A stretch of DNA of 64,000 nucleotides. Source: Paenibacillus camerounensis (lineage in GTDB: Bacteria; Bacillota; Bacilli; Paenibacillales; Paenibacillaceae). The notes below the pieces were generated by a model. The model did not search any database, had not been told where the DNA came from, and saw only the letters and a program-made list of their open reading frames with translations. The DNA lies in contig NZ_CCDG010000044.1 in NCBI RefSeq assembly GCF_000723885.1, positions 62,001-126,000 of the forward strand, read 5' to 3'. Positions 41,314 to 50,943 of this stretch are shown here, in pieces. Each line of letters opens with the position of its first letter. Positions within the stretch are counted from its first letter, which is position 1. Made by a program: the position numbers and the translations under genes.

Positions 41314-43713
41314 CTACGATACACCCTGCCGGCGGGCCTGCATCCAGCTTTCCAGCTCATGGGCGCTGCCGTCCATGAAATACTGCTCCATCTCTGCTGT
41401 CTGGCCCAGACGCACAAAGTGACGTGAGGCTGACAGGCTCTTTGCAGCCGGCGCAGATACAAAACTGATCATCCCGCCGGTCCGCTCGATAAAATCAAGC
41501 TCCTCAAACACATCGAGCATCCGCCCCAGCATCCGCACACCTAACGAGGACTGGCGGCTGAGCCGCAGCAGCACCTCACGCTCCGGCACTGCCGAAGCGG
41601 CAATGGAGGCCAGTAATTTATATAGTATTTTAAAGTGATCCCGGGTTGGAACCTGCAGCCTGTCGCGCCCGTCACGCAGGGCATGCAGCAGCGCAATGTT
41701 ATCTGCCCGGGGAAAGGCGGCCAGCAGAGCATCAAGCTGTTCTGGCGTATCCGGCATGTCCAGCAGGCAGAGCAGGGATACGCTCCCGTTATGCTCAGCT
41801 TGTCCATGAGGAAGCGCCGTAATTCCGCCGTCCTCATCATAAGTCCACAGTGACATGCCGTTCAGCTCGCTAAGCGGCGACTGCCGGCTGTTCTGAAAAA
41901 CGGCCGCCGCTGTAAAAGGTGTACTGCCGCTATACGGCTGCAGCAGCTCCTTGAGGCGAACCGCCCGCTTCACCGCATCAGCTGAACCGCGCAGATCCAG
42001 CAGCTGCGCTTCAGGGACAGCCAGATCCTGCAGCATCAGCTGGGGCTTGCGGGAGCCGTTCCACTCGTTGACTGACAGCTCAGCGAGCACGTCAACCCGG
42101 GTTCCTCCGGGCAGCAGCTCAGAAAGTGCCCCTTTCCCAAAAGCAACCGCTTCGATGGTATGCCTGCCCTGCTGCAGAACAAGCTTCAGGTGCTTGCCGT
42201 CCTGGCCCATTGTGCGGGTCTCCTTCACGGCCGCTCCGCGCACAATAAATTTGGGCAGCGGATTAGACATCCCGAACGGGGCCAGCCGCTCCAGCTCCAG
42301 TGCAGCCTGCAGTGTGAGATCTGCGACCTCCGCTTCCCCGTCTGCAGCGGTTACCGGAATCAGATCCTCCGGTGTCAGCACACCAGCAGCATATTCATTT
42401 AAAGCAGCGGCAAAGGCGGCAAGATTATCGCGGTGCAGGCTCATCCCGGCAGCCGCCGGATGGCCGCCGTAGTGGTCCATCAAGCTGCTGCAGGAAGTCA
42501 ATGCCTCATAAATATCCAGGCCGGGAATGGAGCGGGCCGAGCCTTTGCACATGCCTGTCTCAGGATGAATATCAAGGATAATAACGGGACGGTAGTACCG
42601 TTCCAGCAGCTTGGAGGCTACAATCCCGACAACGCCGACATTCCAGCCCTGATTAGCCAGCACAATAATATCCGGCGGCTGGCTGTCTCCAATCTGCCCG
42701 GCCAGCTTATCCGAAGCTTCAGCTACAATCCGTTCCACGACCATCTGGCGTTCCTTATTGAGCAGATCAAGCTCACCCGCCAGCTGTCCGACCTCCACAC
42801 TGTCAGTGGTAGTCAGCAGGGCTACAGCCCGGCCTGCATGATCCAGGCGGCCGCTGGCGTTGATCCGCGGAGCCACACCAAAGGCAATATTGACCGCACC
42901 TACTGTACTCATCGTTACCCCGCTGACCTCAAGCAGCGCACGAACGCCGGGAAACGGCGAATTCCGCATACTGGCAAGCCCTTGGCGCACCAGGCTGCGG
43001 TTCTCATCCAGCAGCGGCATCAGATCCGCTATGGTGCCGATCGCCACAATCTCACTCCACTCCTCAGGCACTCTGCCGCCGAGCAGAGCTTGAGCAAGCT
43101 TATAGGCTACACCAACTCCGGCCAGCCCTTTGAAGGGATAAGGACAATCATGCTGCTTGGGGTTAATTAAAGCAAACGCTTCCGGTAACAGCCCGGGCGG
43201 TTCATGATGATCGGTGACAATAACATCAATTCCCAGCTGGGTTGCATAAGCAATCTGATGGACTGCGCTAATTCCGGTATCGACCGTTATGACGAGTGTA
43301 ACGCCCTGCTGAACCGCCCAGTCCAGGGCATGATTATGCAGGCCGTAGCCCTCGTTGGAGCGGTGAGGAATATAAATATCAAAGGAAGCGCCCAGGTGGC
43401 GCAGCAGATAGATCATGAGCGACGTGCTGGATACGCCGTCAGCATCATAATCACCGTATACCAGGATATGCTCCTCTTCCTCCAGAGCCTTTCTGATCCG
43501 CGGTACAGCTTGAGCCATCCCTTTGAGCAGAAACGGATCATAGCTGTCATCCGTTCCTCCGTCCATGAACAGCAGCGCCTCATCCGGCGCAGTAAAGCCC
43601 CTTGTGACAAGCAAGGAGGAAAGGAGCGGTGAAATAGAAAGGCTCCGGGCCAGATCACGAACTTGATCGGGATCGGCTGCCGGAGAATGCCATCTTGTTT
43701 TTGAATGAAGCAA
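41314..43713 (-). CDS. recJ: Single-stranded-DNA-specific exonuclease RecJ
   Basis: A 799-residue 5'-3' exonuclease. DHH motifs: LVYGDYDADGVSSTSLM (about 78), TVDTGIS, VTDHHEPP (about 169) and the DHHA1 part with GGHPAAAGMSL (about 416). The 200-residue C-terminal extension is the Firmicutes RecJ-specific domain. Start TTG with AAAGGTGA 6 nt upstream. Confidence 0.96.
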   Translation of the reverse strand: MLHSKTRWHSPAADPDQVRDLARSLSISPLLSSLLVTRGFTAPDEALLFMDGGTDDSYDPFLLKGMAQAVPRIRKALEEEEHILVYGDYDADGVSSTSLMIYLLRHLGASFDIYIPHRSNEGYGLHNHALDWAVQQGVTLVITVDTGISAVHQIAYATQLGIDVIVTDHHEPPGLLPEAFALINPKQHDCPYPFKGLAGVGVAYKLAQALLGGRVPEEWSEIVAIGTIADLMPLLDENRSLVRQGLASMRNSPFPGVRALLEVSGVTMSTVGAVNIAFGVAPRINASGRLDHAGRAVALLTTTDSVEVGQLAGELDLLNKERQMVVERIVAEASDKLAGQIGDSQPPDIIVLANQGWNVGVVGIVASKLLERYYRPVIILDIHPETGMCKGSARSIPGLDIYEALTSCSSLMDHYGGHPAAAGMSLHRDNLAAFAAALNEYAAGVLTPEDLIPVTAADGEAEVADLTLQAALELERLAPFGMSNPLPKFIVRGAAVKETRTMGQDGKHLKLVLQQGRHTIEAVAFGKGALSELLPGGTRVDVLAELSVNEWNGSRKPQLMLQDLAVPEAQLLDLRGSADAVKRAVRLKELLQPYSGSTPFTAAAVFQNSRQSPLSELNGMSLWTYDEDGGITALPHGQAEHNGSVSLLCLLDMPDTPEQLDALLAAFPRADNIALLHALRDGRDRLQVPTRDHFKILYKLLASIAASAVPEREVLLRLSRQSSLGVRMLGRMLDVFEELDFIERTGGMISFVSAPAAKSLSASRHFVRLGQTAEMEQYFMDGSAHELESWMQARRQGVS

Positions 43714-43742
43714 TAGAGCTCACCTTTCTCTCGCCATGCGGT

Positions 43743-44705
43743 TTACTGAAGCAGTGTAGGTATATCATTGTCCGCAAGCTGATGATTGGTTTTGTAAGGG
43801 TAACCCGGATCATAAGGTACAACATCCATATGCACCTCACCCACATGGACGAAACGATGCTGCAGAAGCTTTCTGGCACATTCTGAGATATCCTGGGCCT
43901 CCATGACTGTAATCCGCGGATTGACGCTGATTTTAACCTGAAGATTAACGTACCTGCCCTGTTCCACCGCCTGAAGATGCTCAACCCTGATCACACCGTG
44001 CACCCGTCCTACCGTTTCAATGAAATTGGCCGCTTCCGCAGAAGGAAGCTCCTGACTGGTCTTACCGTATATTGAAGCCGCAATCATCGTATAGCCCTTG
44101 CGGAGAATCAGGCAGCTTGTAAGCAGGGCTGCTACCGGGTCCATGTATAAGAGCGGACTCCAGCTGATATATCCCCCGATCATAGACAGTGTAATTCCGA
44201 TCAAAGCGGCTACCGAGCTATAAAGACTGAAACGGTGGCTGTCTGCATAAGCAGCATGGCTGCCGTCGCCGATTTTTTTGAAATAACGGTATTGATACTG
44301 GAAGATGCCCTCTTTAACTAAAATAGAAATCAGAACCGTAACAAGCGCAGCAGGCGGAACCGTAGACAAATGTCCCCTGGTCAAATCACGGATGGCTGAA
44401 AAAGTCATCTGCAGTCCGGCCATCAGAATCAGCACAGAAAAAAGAATCGTAATAATCGGTTCCTTGCCGTTTGTCCCGGCAACGGCACGGCGGGCTGCCC
44501 TCTGCTTCTTACCCTTTTCCGGGCGCCAGGGAAGAGCCTCCGCCAGCCTTGCAGCTGCGTCTGCTCCCGAATATAAGGCATCGCCCAGCAATGCCTTGCT
44601 GCCCGTGAAATAACCGACACTGCCTTTAGCCAGAGCCAGTACAGCATCACTGACGATCCCGTTCCAGGCGACCGTCTCACTTTGCGGTGATTGTTTGTCA
44701 TTCAT
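43743..44705 (-). CDS. Cation diffusion facilitator family transporter with altered metal site
   Basis: A 320-residue CDF protein with about six helices and a C-terminal cytoplasmic ferredoxin-like domain (about 215-300). In the usual A site helix 2 has HxxxD and helix 5 HxxxD. Here helix 2 reads GDALYSGAD (His replaced by Tyr) and helix 5 reads ADSHRFSLYSS where the usual His and Asp align with Ser. It may carry another metal or have lost transport. It lies between recJ and secF on the same strand. Confidence 0.85.
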   Translation of the reverse strand: MNDKQSPQSETVAWNGIVSDAVLALAKGSVGYFTGSKALLGDALYSGADAAARLAEALPWRPEKGKKQRAARRAVAGTNGKEPIITILFSVLILMAGLQMTFSAIRDLTRGHLSTVPPAALVTVLISILVKEGIFQYQYRYFKKIGDGSHAAYADSHRFSLYSSVAALIGITLSMIGGYISWSPLLYMDPVAALLTSCLILRKGYTMIAASIYGKTSQELPSAEAANFIETVGRVHGVIRVEHLQAVEQGRYVNLQVKISVNPRITVMEAQDISECARKLLQHRFVHVGEVHMDVVPYDPGYPYKTNHQLADNDIPTLLQ

Positions 44706-44780
44706 AACGAGCCCTCCTTACCTGGTAGCAAGTAATCTCATGTTGAGGCATACGCCTGTCAGCCGGTTCCAAAGATTCCG

Positions 44781-44810
44781 AAAAGCCGCGTCGTCGTTGA
44801 CGCGGCTTTT
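44781..44810 (-). terminator. Terminator behind secF
   Basis: AAAAGCCGCGTC and GACGCGGCTTTT form a 12-bp stem 20 nt past the secF stop codon. Confidence 0.8.
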
Positions 44811-44831
44811 CGAGACAATCAGCTGTGCAGC

Positions 44832-45728
44832 TTAGACAGCATTATTCTTCACAGCAGGCTTCTGGCGCTTTTTGAGCAGCAGCCAGAGCGGGCTAGCAAT
44901 AAAGATGGAGGAGTAAGCTCCGAAGAGCAGACCGACAACCATGGCAAGGGAGAACATTTTAATGGATTCTCCGCCCATTACCAGCAGGAAGAAAGCGGCA
45001 ATGAACACCGTAAAGGCTGTATACAGGGACCGCATAAGCGTCTGGCTGATACTCTTGTTAACCAGTACTTTGAGATCCTCATACGTTTTTTGTTTGCCGA
45101 AGCGCAGATTTTCACGGATCCGGTCAAAGATAACGATCGTATCATTGATGGAGTAACCGATAATAGTAAGCACTGCGACAATGAAGGTTATATCAACCTC
45201 CAGACGGAAGATCGAGAAGACAGCTACAACCATAAACGCATCGTGGAGCAGTGCTACAATCGATGCCAGTGCAAAACGCCATTCAAAACGGATACTAACA
45301 TAAATGATGATCCCTAAGCTTGAGAGAAGCACCGAATAGATCGCGTTGCGTGCAAGTTCTCTGGCCATTTCCGTATCAACAGTGTTGATCTCAAAAGAAG
45401 CCTGGGCATCAAGCTTGCTGATCTCTGCTTTGAGGGCTTCACTCTGCTCGTTTTCCAGTACTTCATCATAACGGATATTGACGCGGTTTTCACCGAATGT
45501 GATACTCGGAGCGTGCTCAAAATTCAGACTATCCAGAGCAGGCTGAAGTTCAGCCTGTGTAATGCTCTTAGTTAATGACACATCGACGTTCGAACCCGCC
45601 TTGAAATCTACGCTGTAGTTAAGCCCCATAAAACCCAGGAATACTACACCTAGTACAGTAAGTACAATGGAGAAACTAAAGAAGTATTTACTCCAATGCA
45701 CGTAATCCATATCTTTATTAAAGCGCAC
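44832..45728 (-). CDS. secF: Protein translocase subunit SecF
   Basis: A 298-residue SecF with six membrane helices. GLNYSVDFKAGSNVDVSL (about 30) is the D1-like motif and the later GYSINDTIVIFDRIREN (about 180) the D4 motif. With SecD it uses the proton gradient to pull exported proteins. I chose the GTG at 45728 because AAGGAGA lies 9 nt upstream; the ORF extends to 45737. It overlaps the end of secD by about 11 nt. In B. subtilis the two are fused. Confidence 0.94.
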   Translation of the reverse strand: MRFNKDMDYVHWSKYFFSFSIVLTVLGVVFLGFMGLNYSVDFKAGSNVDVSLTKSITQAELQPALDSLNFEHAPSITFGENRVNIRYDEVLENEQSEALKAEISKLDAQASFEINTVDTEMARELARNAIYSVLLSSLGIIIYVSIRFEWRFALASIVALLHDAFMVVAVFSIFRLEVDITFIVAVLTIIGYSINDTIVIFDRIRENLRFGKQKTYEDLKVLVNKSISQTLMRSLYTAFTVFIAAFFLLVMGGESIKMFSLAMVVGLLFGAYSSIFIASPLWLLLKKRQKPAVKNNAV

Positions 45729-46968
45729 TGATGTCACTCTCCTTTACCCCAAATTGCTTAGGTTTCTTCAAAGCGCCGGCTTTAACGAGCACCGTTAGCA
45801 GCCAATGGGTAAAATAGAGGTTGGTCAAGATACTAAGCACAATTTCTACAATCAGTATCAGTGCAAAGCCCTTAACCGCACCTGTACCGAAAGCGAACAT
45901 TACAGCCGCAACGATAATGGTCGTCACGTTGGCGTCCATAACCGTACGGAAGGAGGTTTTGTTCCCAGCTTTGACGGAGGACATAATGCCCTTGCCGCTG
46001 CGTATCTCTTCTCTTATCCGTTCATTGGTAATGATATTGGCATCGACCGCCATCCCTATACCTAGGATAAATGCGGCGATACCCGGAAGGGTCAAGGTGA
46101 AATCTGCTACTACAAATACAAGAATCAGCAGCCAGGTATGCAGGATCAGCGCGAAGCTGGCCAGAATACCGGGAAGCCGGTACATTCCGATCATAAAGAT
46201 CAAAATAATCAGCGAGCCTACGAGACCTGCTCTAACCGTCTGATCAAGAGACTGTTTACCAAGGGTTGCGCCGACACTTTGGGAATATTTCTCGGTCAGC
46301 TTCAGCGGCAGTGCGCCGAGGTTAATAGTATCTGCCAGTTCGCGTGCTTCATCTAACGTATAGTTACCGGAGATGGATGCTTTACCGTCGGTCAGCTCCG
46401 CTCTTACAAATGGTGCCGACAGCAGGTTTTCATCCAAATAAATAGCAAGCTCTTTCCCAAGCAGGCGCTTGGTAATTTCAGCGAATTTAGCCTTATCTTT
46501 AATGCTGATGCTGATTTCCGGCTGGTTCAGGTTACTGCGTTGAACTTCTGCCGCACCTTCAACAAAATCACTGCCCACAAGCTCAATCTTACTGTATACT
46601 CCGGCTGCATCACCTTCGGCAGCACTGCGGAATGTCATTACAGCAGGTTCTTTCATCTTCTCGCGGACTTCAGCCTCGTCGGTAACACCGGCAATCTTCA
46701 GACGTATGCGGTCTGTACCCTCCGTTGTCACTTCAGGCTCACTTGTGCCCAGCGCATTAGCGCGTTTCTCCAGGCTTTTTGCAGTTTGCTGCAGAGAAGC
46801 TCTGGTTAGTTCGCCGCCGTTATCCATCGGCGAGGCCTGATACAGAATCTCGAATCCGCCTTTCAGGTCAAGACCCAGACGGACCTTGTCCAGCAGACCG
46901 GGGGTTGTAAACGCCATGACGCCGGTTAAAACGAGCACGGTAATGATAAAGCTCAACAGTCTCTTCAT
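45718..46968 (-). CDS. secD: Protein translocase subunit SecD
   Basis: A 416-residue SecD. One N-terminal helix, then RLGLDLKGGFEILYQ (D1 motif, about 31), the periplasmic-type P1 region, and five helices with FILGIGMAVDANIITNERIREE (D4 motif). I chose the ATG at 46968 (MKRLLSF), with AAAGGGGA about 12 nt upstream; the longer ORF to 47097 has no ribosome site and lacks hydrophobic character. Confidence 0.94.
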   Translation of the reverse strand: MKRLLSFIITVLVLTGVMAFTTPGLLDKVRLGLDLKGGFEILYQASPMDNGGELTRASLQQTAKSLEKRANALGTSEPEVTTEGTDRIRLKIAGVTDEAEVREKMKEPAVMTFRSAAEGDAAGVYSKIELVGSDFVEGAAEVQRSNLNQPEISISIKDKAKFAEITKRLLGKELAIYLDENLLSAPFVRAELTDGKASISGNYTLDEARELADTINLGALPLKLTEKYSQSVGATLGKQSLDQTVRAGLVGSLIILIFMIGMYRLPGILASFALILHTWLLILVFVVADFTLTLPGIAAFILGIGMAVDANIITNERIREEIRSGKGIMSSVKAGNKTSFRTVMDANVTTIIVAAVMFAFGTGAVKGFALILIVEIVLSILTNLYFTHWLLTVLVKAGALKKPKQFGVKESDISAL

Positions 46969-47187
46969 GCTCTTGCTAGTTCCCCTTTCATTACTCAATA
47001 TTCCTATTATAGCTACGTGCGAAATCACCGTCAATTCAGGGTAGAATGACGGTGCTCTAATCACACAAAGAAACGGCCGGCTATGCTCTGGTGGCAAGCC
47101 ATCCGTTTGGATAGGCAGTACTTAAGTTATCCTCTCTTACTTTACCGCTTCCTCTATCAGTTTGCAAAAGAAATTCGTTCCTGCTAA

Positions 47188-47439
47188 TCAAGTAATCCCC
47201 CTATAGGCTGCAAGCATCAGATAATTCATATAGGTGGTGGCTTTCAGCGAATAAATATCATTCACCAGCTTATACAGGGGCGGGTGGCCTTCCTTCTCAT
47301 GCTTACGGCTGATGCACTCCCATATATCCTTGCCCGTTACGTATTCATAGCCCAGAAGGCGGAATTCCTCCGCTTTGCTTGCGCACATGGCCTCGATCAC
47401 ATCACTAAGCTCGTCGTACTTCCACGGTTCAGATTCCAC
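47188..47439 (-). CDS. comN: Post-transcriptional regulator ComN
   Basis: An 83-residue protein matching ComN/YrzD of B. subtilis, which acts on comE mRNA and localises with DivIVA/MinJ at division sites. The core LSDVIEAMCASKAEEFRLLGYEYVTGKDIWECI and the C-terminal VNDIYSLKATTYMNYL fit the family. The GTG at 47439 has GGGAGGTG 8 nt upstream, better than the TTG at 47457. It sits between secD and spoVB as in B. subtilis. Confidence 0.88.
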   Translation of the reverse strand: MESEPWKYDELSDVIEAMCASKAEEFRLLGYEYVTGKDIWECISRKHEKEGHPPLYKLVNDIYSLKATTYMNYLMLAAYRGIT

Positions 47440-47657
47440 GTGATAAACACCTCCCAAGGTTTTGCTCGCTGAAGCAGGCTACCGGATATATATTCGACCT
47501 CCCCGTCCAACTATCCTTCTTCCCGTAAAAAGATATCGCACTTAAAGCTTGTCATGGATTGGACAGGGTCAAGCATATCAATATACAAGCCCCGCAGCCT
47601 CGCGGACCGGCATGCTCTACCTGCGTTTCATTTCATTTCAGGAAGAAGGAGTGTCCT

Positions 47658-49250
47658 TTGAGGAGACCCGCAAAGCAGACCTTTATACAAGGAACGATGA
47701 TCCTGCTGGCCGCAGGTATCATTAACCGTATGCTGGGCTTTATCCCCAGAATTGCCTTACCGCGGATTATCGGTGCCGAGGGCGTCGGCTTATACCAGCT
47801 GGGATACCCTTTTTTCATCGTGCTGATTACAGTCATTACAGGCGGATTACCTCTGGCCATTGCAAAAATGGTCGCCGAAGCAGAGGGTGAAAACCGCCCT
47901 GAGCAGTCACGCCGTATTCTGCGGACCGGGCTTACCCTGAGCTTTTCGCTGGGCCTGCTGTTCACCCTGGTGGCACTGCTCAGCGCATCCTGGGTATCTA
48001 ATGTTATTTTAACGGACAGCCGGGTGTATTATACCTTTGTCAGCATGACGCCGATGATTTCAATTGTTGCTGTCTCTTCGGTGTACCGGGGATATTTCCA
48101 GGGCAGGCAGAACATGATTCCCTCTGCGCTTTCATCGGTGCTGGAGTCGGTAATCCGCATTTTTTTCATGCTGTGGTTCTCTTATCTGCTGCTTCCCAAG
48201 GGAATGGCTTTTGCTGCGGCAGGAGCGATGCTCGGTGTCACTGTCGGTGAAATTTTCGGGATGCTCGCGCTGCTGGTACAATATTTCTTTATTGCAAAGG
48301 CAGACCGGCTGGAAAGCAACCCGGATACAGCAGCACTGGATACCGGGCTGCATCAGGACAAGGATCGGCAAAGCGGTACTCTGCTCAGACGGATGCTGGG
48401 TATTGCTGTTCCAGTTACGGCTGGCCGGCTGGTCGGCTCCTTTTCCTATCTGCTGGAGTCGATTATTACCGCCCGCAGTCTGGCACTCGCCGGGCTTGCA
48501 ACTGCCGCTGCCACCGCACAATACGGCTCTTTGCAGGGTATGGTCATCCCGCTGCTGCTGCTGCCGGGCGTGCTCAGCTCATCTCTTGCAGTGTCGTTAG
48601 TCCCTTCGCTGTCTGAAGCGGCGGCCCGCCGAGATCTGCCTTCTATTCATAAACGGATGCATCAGGCCCTCCGGCTGGCGATGGTTTCAGGTGCCCCTTT
48701 TGCTGCTATCATGTATGTACTTGCCGTACCGCTGTGTACGCTGATGTACGGCAATGCGGATACCGCTCCAATGCTGCGGTTGATGGCCCCGTTCGCCCTG
48801 TTTCTCTATGTCCAGGCTCCCCTCCAGGCTGCCCTACAGGCCATGGACCGTCCGGGCCGGGCCCTTATTAATACTCTGGCCGGTGCAGTGATAAAGATCC
48901 TGCTTATTCTCTTGCTGGCCTCCCGGCCGGAATACGGCATTTACGGTGCGATTATTGCAATTATCGTTAACAGCATTCTGGTTACGCTGCTGCATTATTC
49001 AAGTGTGGTGAAGCTGATTCAGCTTTCACTGAGAATTACTGATCCGCTCAAAACCATAACAGCCATGATTATCATGGCTGCCGGCACATCTTATGTCTTT
49101 TATTCTGTCCCGCTCTCCGGCACCATGTGGCTGCAGTTTCTGTTCGCCGCCGCCAGCGGTATGGCGCTATACCTCGGCATCTGCCTGCTTACGGGCCTGA
49201 TCTCTGTCAGGGATCTTGACCGGGTTCCCTTTTTCAGACGGCGGCGCTAG
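47658..49250 (+). CDS. spoVB: Stage V sporulation protein B (MOP flippase)
   Basis: A 530-residue polytopic protein of the MOP exporter superfamily (about 14 helices). SpoVB is needed for spore cortex synthesis, likely as a lipid II flippase. The N-terminal KQTFIQGTMILLAAGIINR and the IGAEGVGLYQLGYP block are typical. I chose the TTG at 47658 with AAGGAG 7 nt upstream; the ORF opens at 47559 without a site. It is divergent from comN. Confidence 0.93.
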   Translation: MRRPAKQTFIQGTMILLAAGIINRMLGFIPRIALPRIIGAEGVGLYQLGYPFFIVLITVITGGLPLAIAKMVAEAEGENRPEQSRRILRTGLTLSFSLGLLFTLVALLSASWVSNVILTDSRVYYTFVSMTPMISIVAVSSVYRGYFQGRQNMIPSALSSVLESVIRIFFMLWFSYLLLPKGMAFAAAGAMLGVTVGEIFGMLALLVQYFFIAKADRLESNPDTAALDTGLHQDKDRQSGTLLRRMLGIAVPVTAGRLVGSFSYLLESIITARSLALAGLATAAATAQYGSLQGMVIPLLLLPGVLSSSLAVSLVPSLSEAAARRDLPSIHKRMHQALRLAMVSGAPFAAIMYVLAVPLCTLMYGNADTAPMLRLMAPFALFLYVQAPLQAALQAMDRPGRALINTLAGAVIKILLILLLASRPEYGIYGAIIAIIVNSILVTLLHYSSVVKLIQLSLRITDPLKTITAMIIMAAGTSYVFYSVPLSGTMWLQFLFAAASGMALYLGICLLTGLISVRDLDRVPFFRRRR

Positions 49251-49254
49251 ACAT

Positions 49255-50040
49255 TTAACGGCTGCGCAGCCGGTCTACATATATTTTACCTGTATGATCG
49301 ATTGAGCACAGAAACACATCACGGAAATCAGAAACCCCTTTCTGGCGGATTTGTGTCCGCAGCCAAAAACGGTTTTTCCCGATCATCTCCAGGTTATCAT
49401 CCTGCACCTTTCCGTCCATAATCAGCGGAACAGGCAGACCTTCATACCGGATTTTGCTCTTGGACAGATTTACACCCGCGGAGCCCCCTGACTTCCCTGA
49501 TCCGCCCGATCCGCCGCCTGAGTTCTGTTCCTGATTCTCGGCAGTATCGCTGCTGTTACCAGACTGGTTGGATGACGAGACATTTTTGTTCTTTTCAATA
49601 ACCGTCAGCTGTCCGCTGGTTTCGAGAATGGCAAACTCCACGTCAGCCGGACTGACAATATTCTGGCCGCGCAGCTGCAGCAGCAGGTCGTCCATATTGT
49701 ACCGCTGCCTGCGCATTTCGCTCCGGTGCAGTTTGCCGTTCGAGATCAGCACACTGGGCCTGCCATCAATCAGCAGCCGCAGCTTCCGGCTTTTCAGACT
49801 GAGCTGTGCAACAACAATTTGGATTAAAACCAAGGTTACCATCGGAACTACACCGTCATAGATCGGGCGTTCAATGTCATCAATGACAAAAACGGCTATT
49901 TCCGCAATCATTATCGAGATTGTCAGGTCAAACACGGACAGCTTGCCGATTTCACGCTTCCCCATAATCCGCATACACAGGAAAATGAAGAAATACATCA
50001 GCACGGTCAGAAAGACATGGCTGGTAATATGCTGGAGCAT
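49255..50040 (-). CDS. DUF421 membrane protein (YrbG-like) with Gly/Ser-rich insert
   Basis: A 261-residue protein. Three N-terminal membrane helices with the MRIMGKREIGKLSVFDL motif (about 17-33) and a YetF/DUF421 cytoplasmic domain. Between the two parts of that domain (about 150-190) lies a Ser/Asn/Gln/Gly-rich stretch with GGGSGGSGKSGG, a flexible insert not usual for the family. Start ATG at 50040 with AAAGGGGAG upstream. Convergent with spoVB with only 4 nt between. Confidence 0.88.
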   Translation of the reverse strand: MLQHITSHVFLTVLMYFFIFLCMRIMGKREIGKLSVFDLTISIMIAEIAVFVIDDIERPIYDGVVPMVTLVLIQIVVAQLSLKSRKLRLLIDGRPSVLISNGKLHRSEMRRQRYNMDDLLLQLRGQNIVSPADVEFAILETSGQLTVIEKNKNVSSSNQSGNSSDTAENQEQNSGGGSGGSGKSGGSAGVNLSKSKIRYEGLPVPLIMDGKVQDDNLEMIGKNRFWLRTQIRQKGVSDFRDVFLCSIDHTGKIYVDRLRSR

Positions 50041-50258
50041 ATTCGCTTCGCTCCCCTTTCCGCTTCTCACCCGCAGCCGCTGTGCCGTGGGTGGATGAAT
50101 GTAACCCTATTCTGACCTCCCTGCCAAGGGAACATTCGGAAGCTGCCATATAAATTACTGGTAAATAAACTGCCCGCTCCAATCTTGTACTATTGGGGCA
50201 AGCCTGCCCATAGAATAATTAGTAACCAAAGACCAAAACTGCTGAATAAATTAGGTAT
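50041..50258. other. Intergenic region before the repeat array
   Basis: About 218 bases between the divergent DUF421 and YrzE genes. No ORF with a ribosome site. TTGTACTATTGG and GTAACCAAAGACC lie here without a clear promoter pair. Confidence 0.4.
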
Positions 50259-50447
50259 ATGCTTTTGAAACGATTTAACTGGAAGCTGAATCGGGGGTAG
50301 TTAACGCTTAAAAAACTAAGCAGATGCTTCCGAAGACAGTTTTTTTCGAAGCTGAATCGGGGTAGTCACGCTTAAAAAACTAAGCAGATGCTTCCGAAGA
50401 CAGTTTTTTTCGAAGCTGAATCGGGGGTAGTTAACGCTTAAAAAACT
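50259..50447 (+). repeat. Three tandem 64-65-bp hairpin repeat units upstream of yrzE
   Basis: Units at 50259-50323, 50324-50387 and 50388-50447. Units 2 and 3 begin ATGCTTCCGAAGACAGTTTT, continue TTTCGAAGCTGAATCGGG and a variable centre, then GCTTAAAAAACTAAGC. AGTTTT pairs with AAAACT and AAGC with GCTT, so each unit folds as a hairpin. Unit 1 has drifted in its first 25 bp. The last unit ends AAAAAACTTTTAGGAGG, the ribosome site of yrzE. Confidence 0.9.
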
Positions 50448-50463
50448 TTTAGGAGGTTCTATC

Positions 50464-50856
50464 ATGTACTTAATCCGGCGTCTGTTCTCGTGGAGAATAT
50501 CAAGTCCAGTGCTCTCGGGGTTATGCCGCTCTTTTCTGTGGATGCTGCTGGGGGCTGTGGTCCTTTCACTTCTGCTGTGGAGCAGCGGAATGAAGGAGCA
50601 GGATCTTGCGATGTATACCTACATAGTCCACGGCATTGCTGCTGCCTTCGGCGGGCTTACTGCCGGGCGGAGAGCGGAAAGCAGAGGCTGGTATCAGGGT
50701 GCATTAACGGGAATACTGTATGGGGTAATTGTGCTGCTGGTCGGTTTTCTCGCTCTCGACAGCTCGCCTGCCGGCATTGACGGCTTGTGGGTTCTCGCTG
50801 CGGCAGCAATTAGCGCACTCGGCGGAATATTTGGTGTAAATTTACAAAAAACCTAG
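50464..50856 (+). CDS. yrzE: TIGR04086 family membrane protein (YrzE-like)
   Basis: A 130-residue protein with four membrane helices, matching the YrzE/TIGR04086 family in length and in GLTAGRRAESRGWYQGALTGILYG (about 65-88). Function unknown. The ATG follows TAGGAGG at 7 nt. The gene lies between yrbG and yajC as in B. subtilis. Its leader holds the three-unit repeat array. Confidence 0.85.
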   Translation: MYLIRRLFSWRISSPVLSGLCRSFLWMLLGAVVLSLLLWSSGMKEQDLAMYTYIVHGIAAAFGGLTAGRRAESRGWYQGALTGILYGVIVLLVGFLALDSSPAGIDGLWVLAAAAISALGGIFGVNLQKT

Positions 50857-50943
50857 AAAATTTAATCTTTTAGAACCTTAAATCTTTTATCGAAAATATG
50901 TTACACTGGGTTCATCTGATTAACGCAAACGTTCAAGGAGGCT

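Noticed and set aside
50259..50447. CRISPR array
   Set aside because: The repeat units are 64-65 bp and adjoin directly with no spacers between them, and no cas genes are near.
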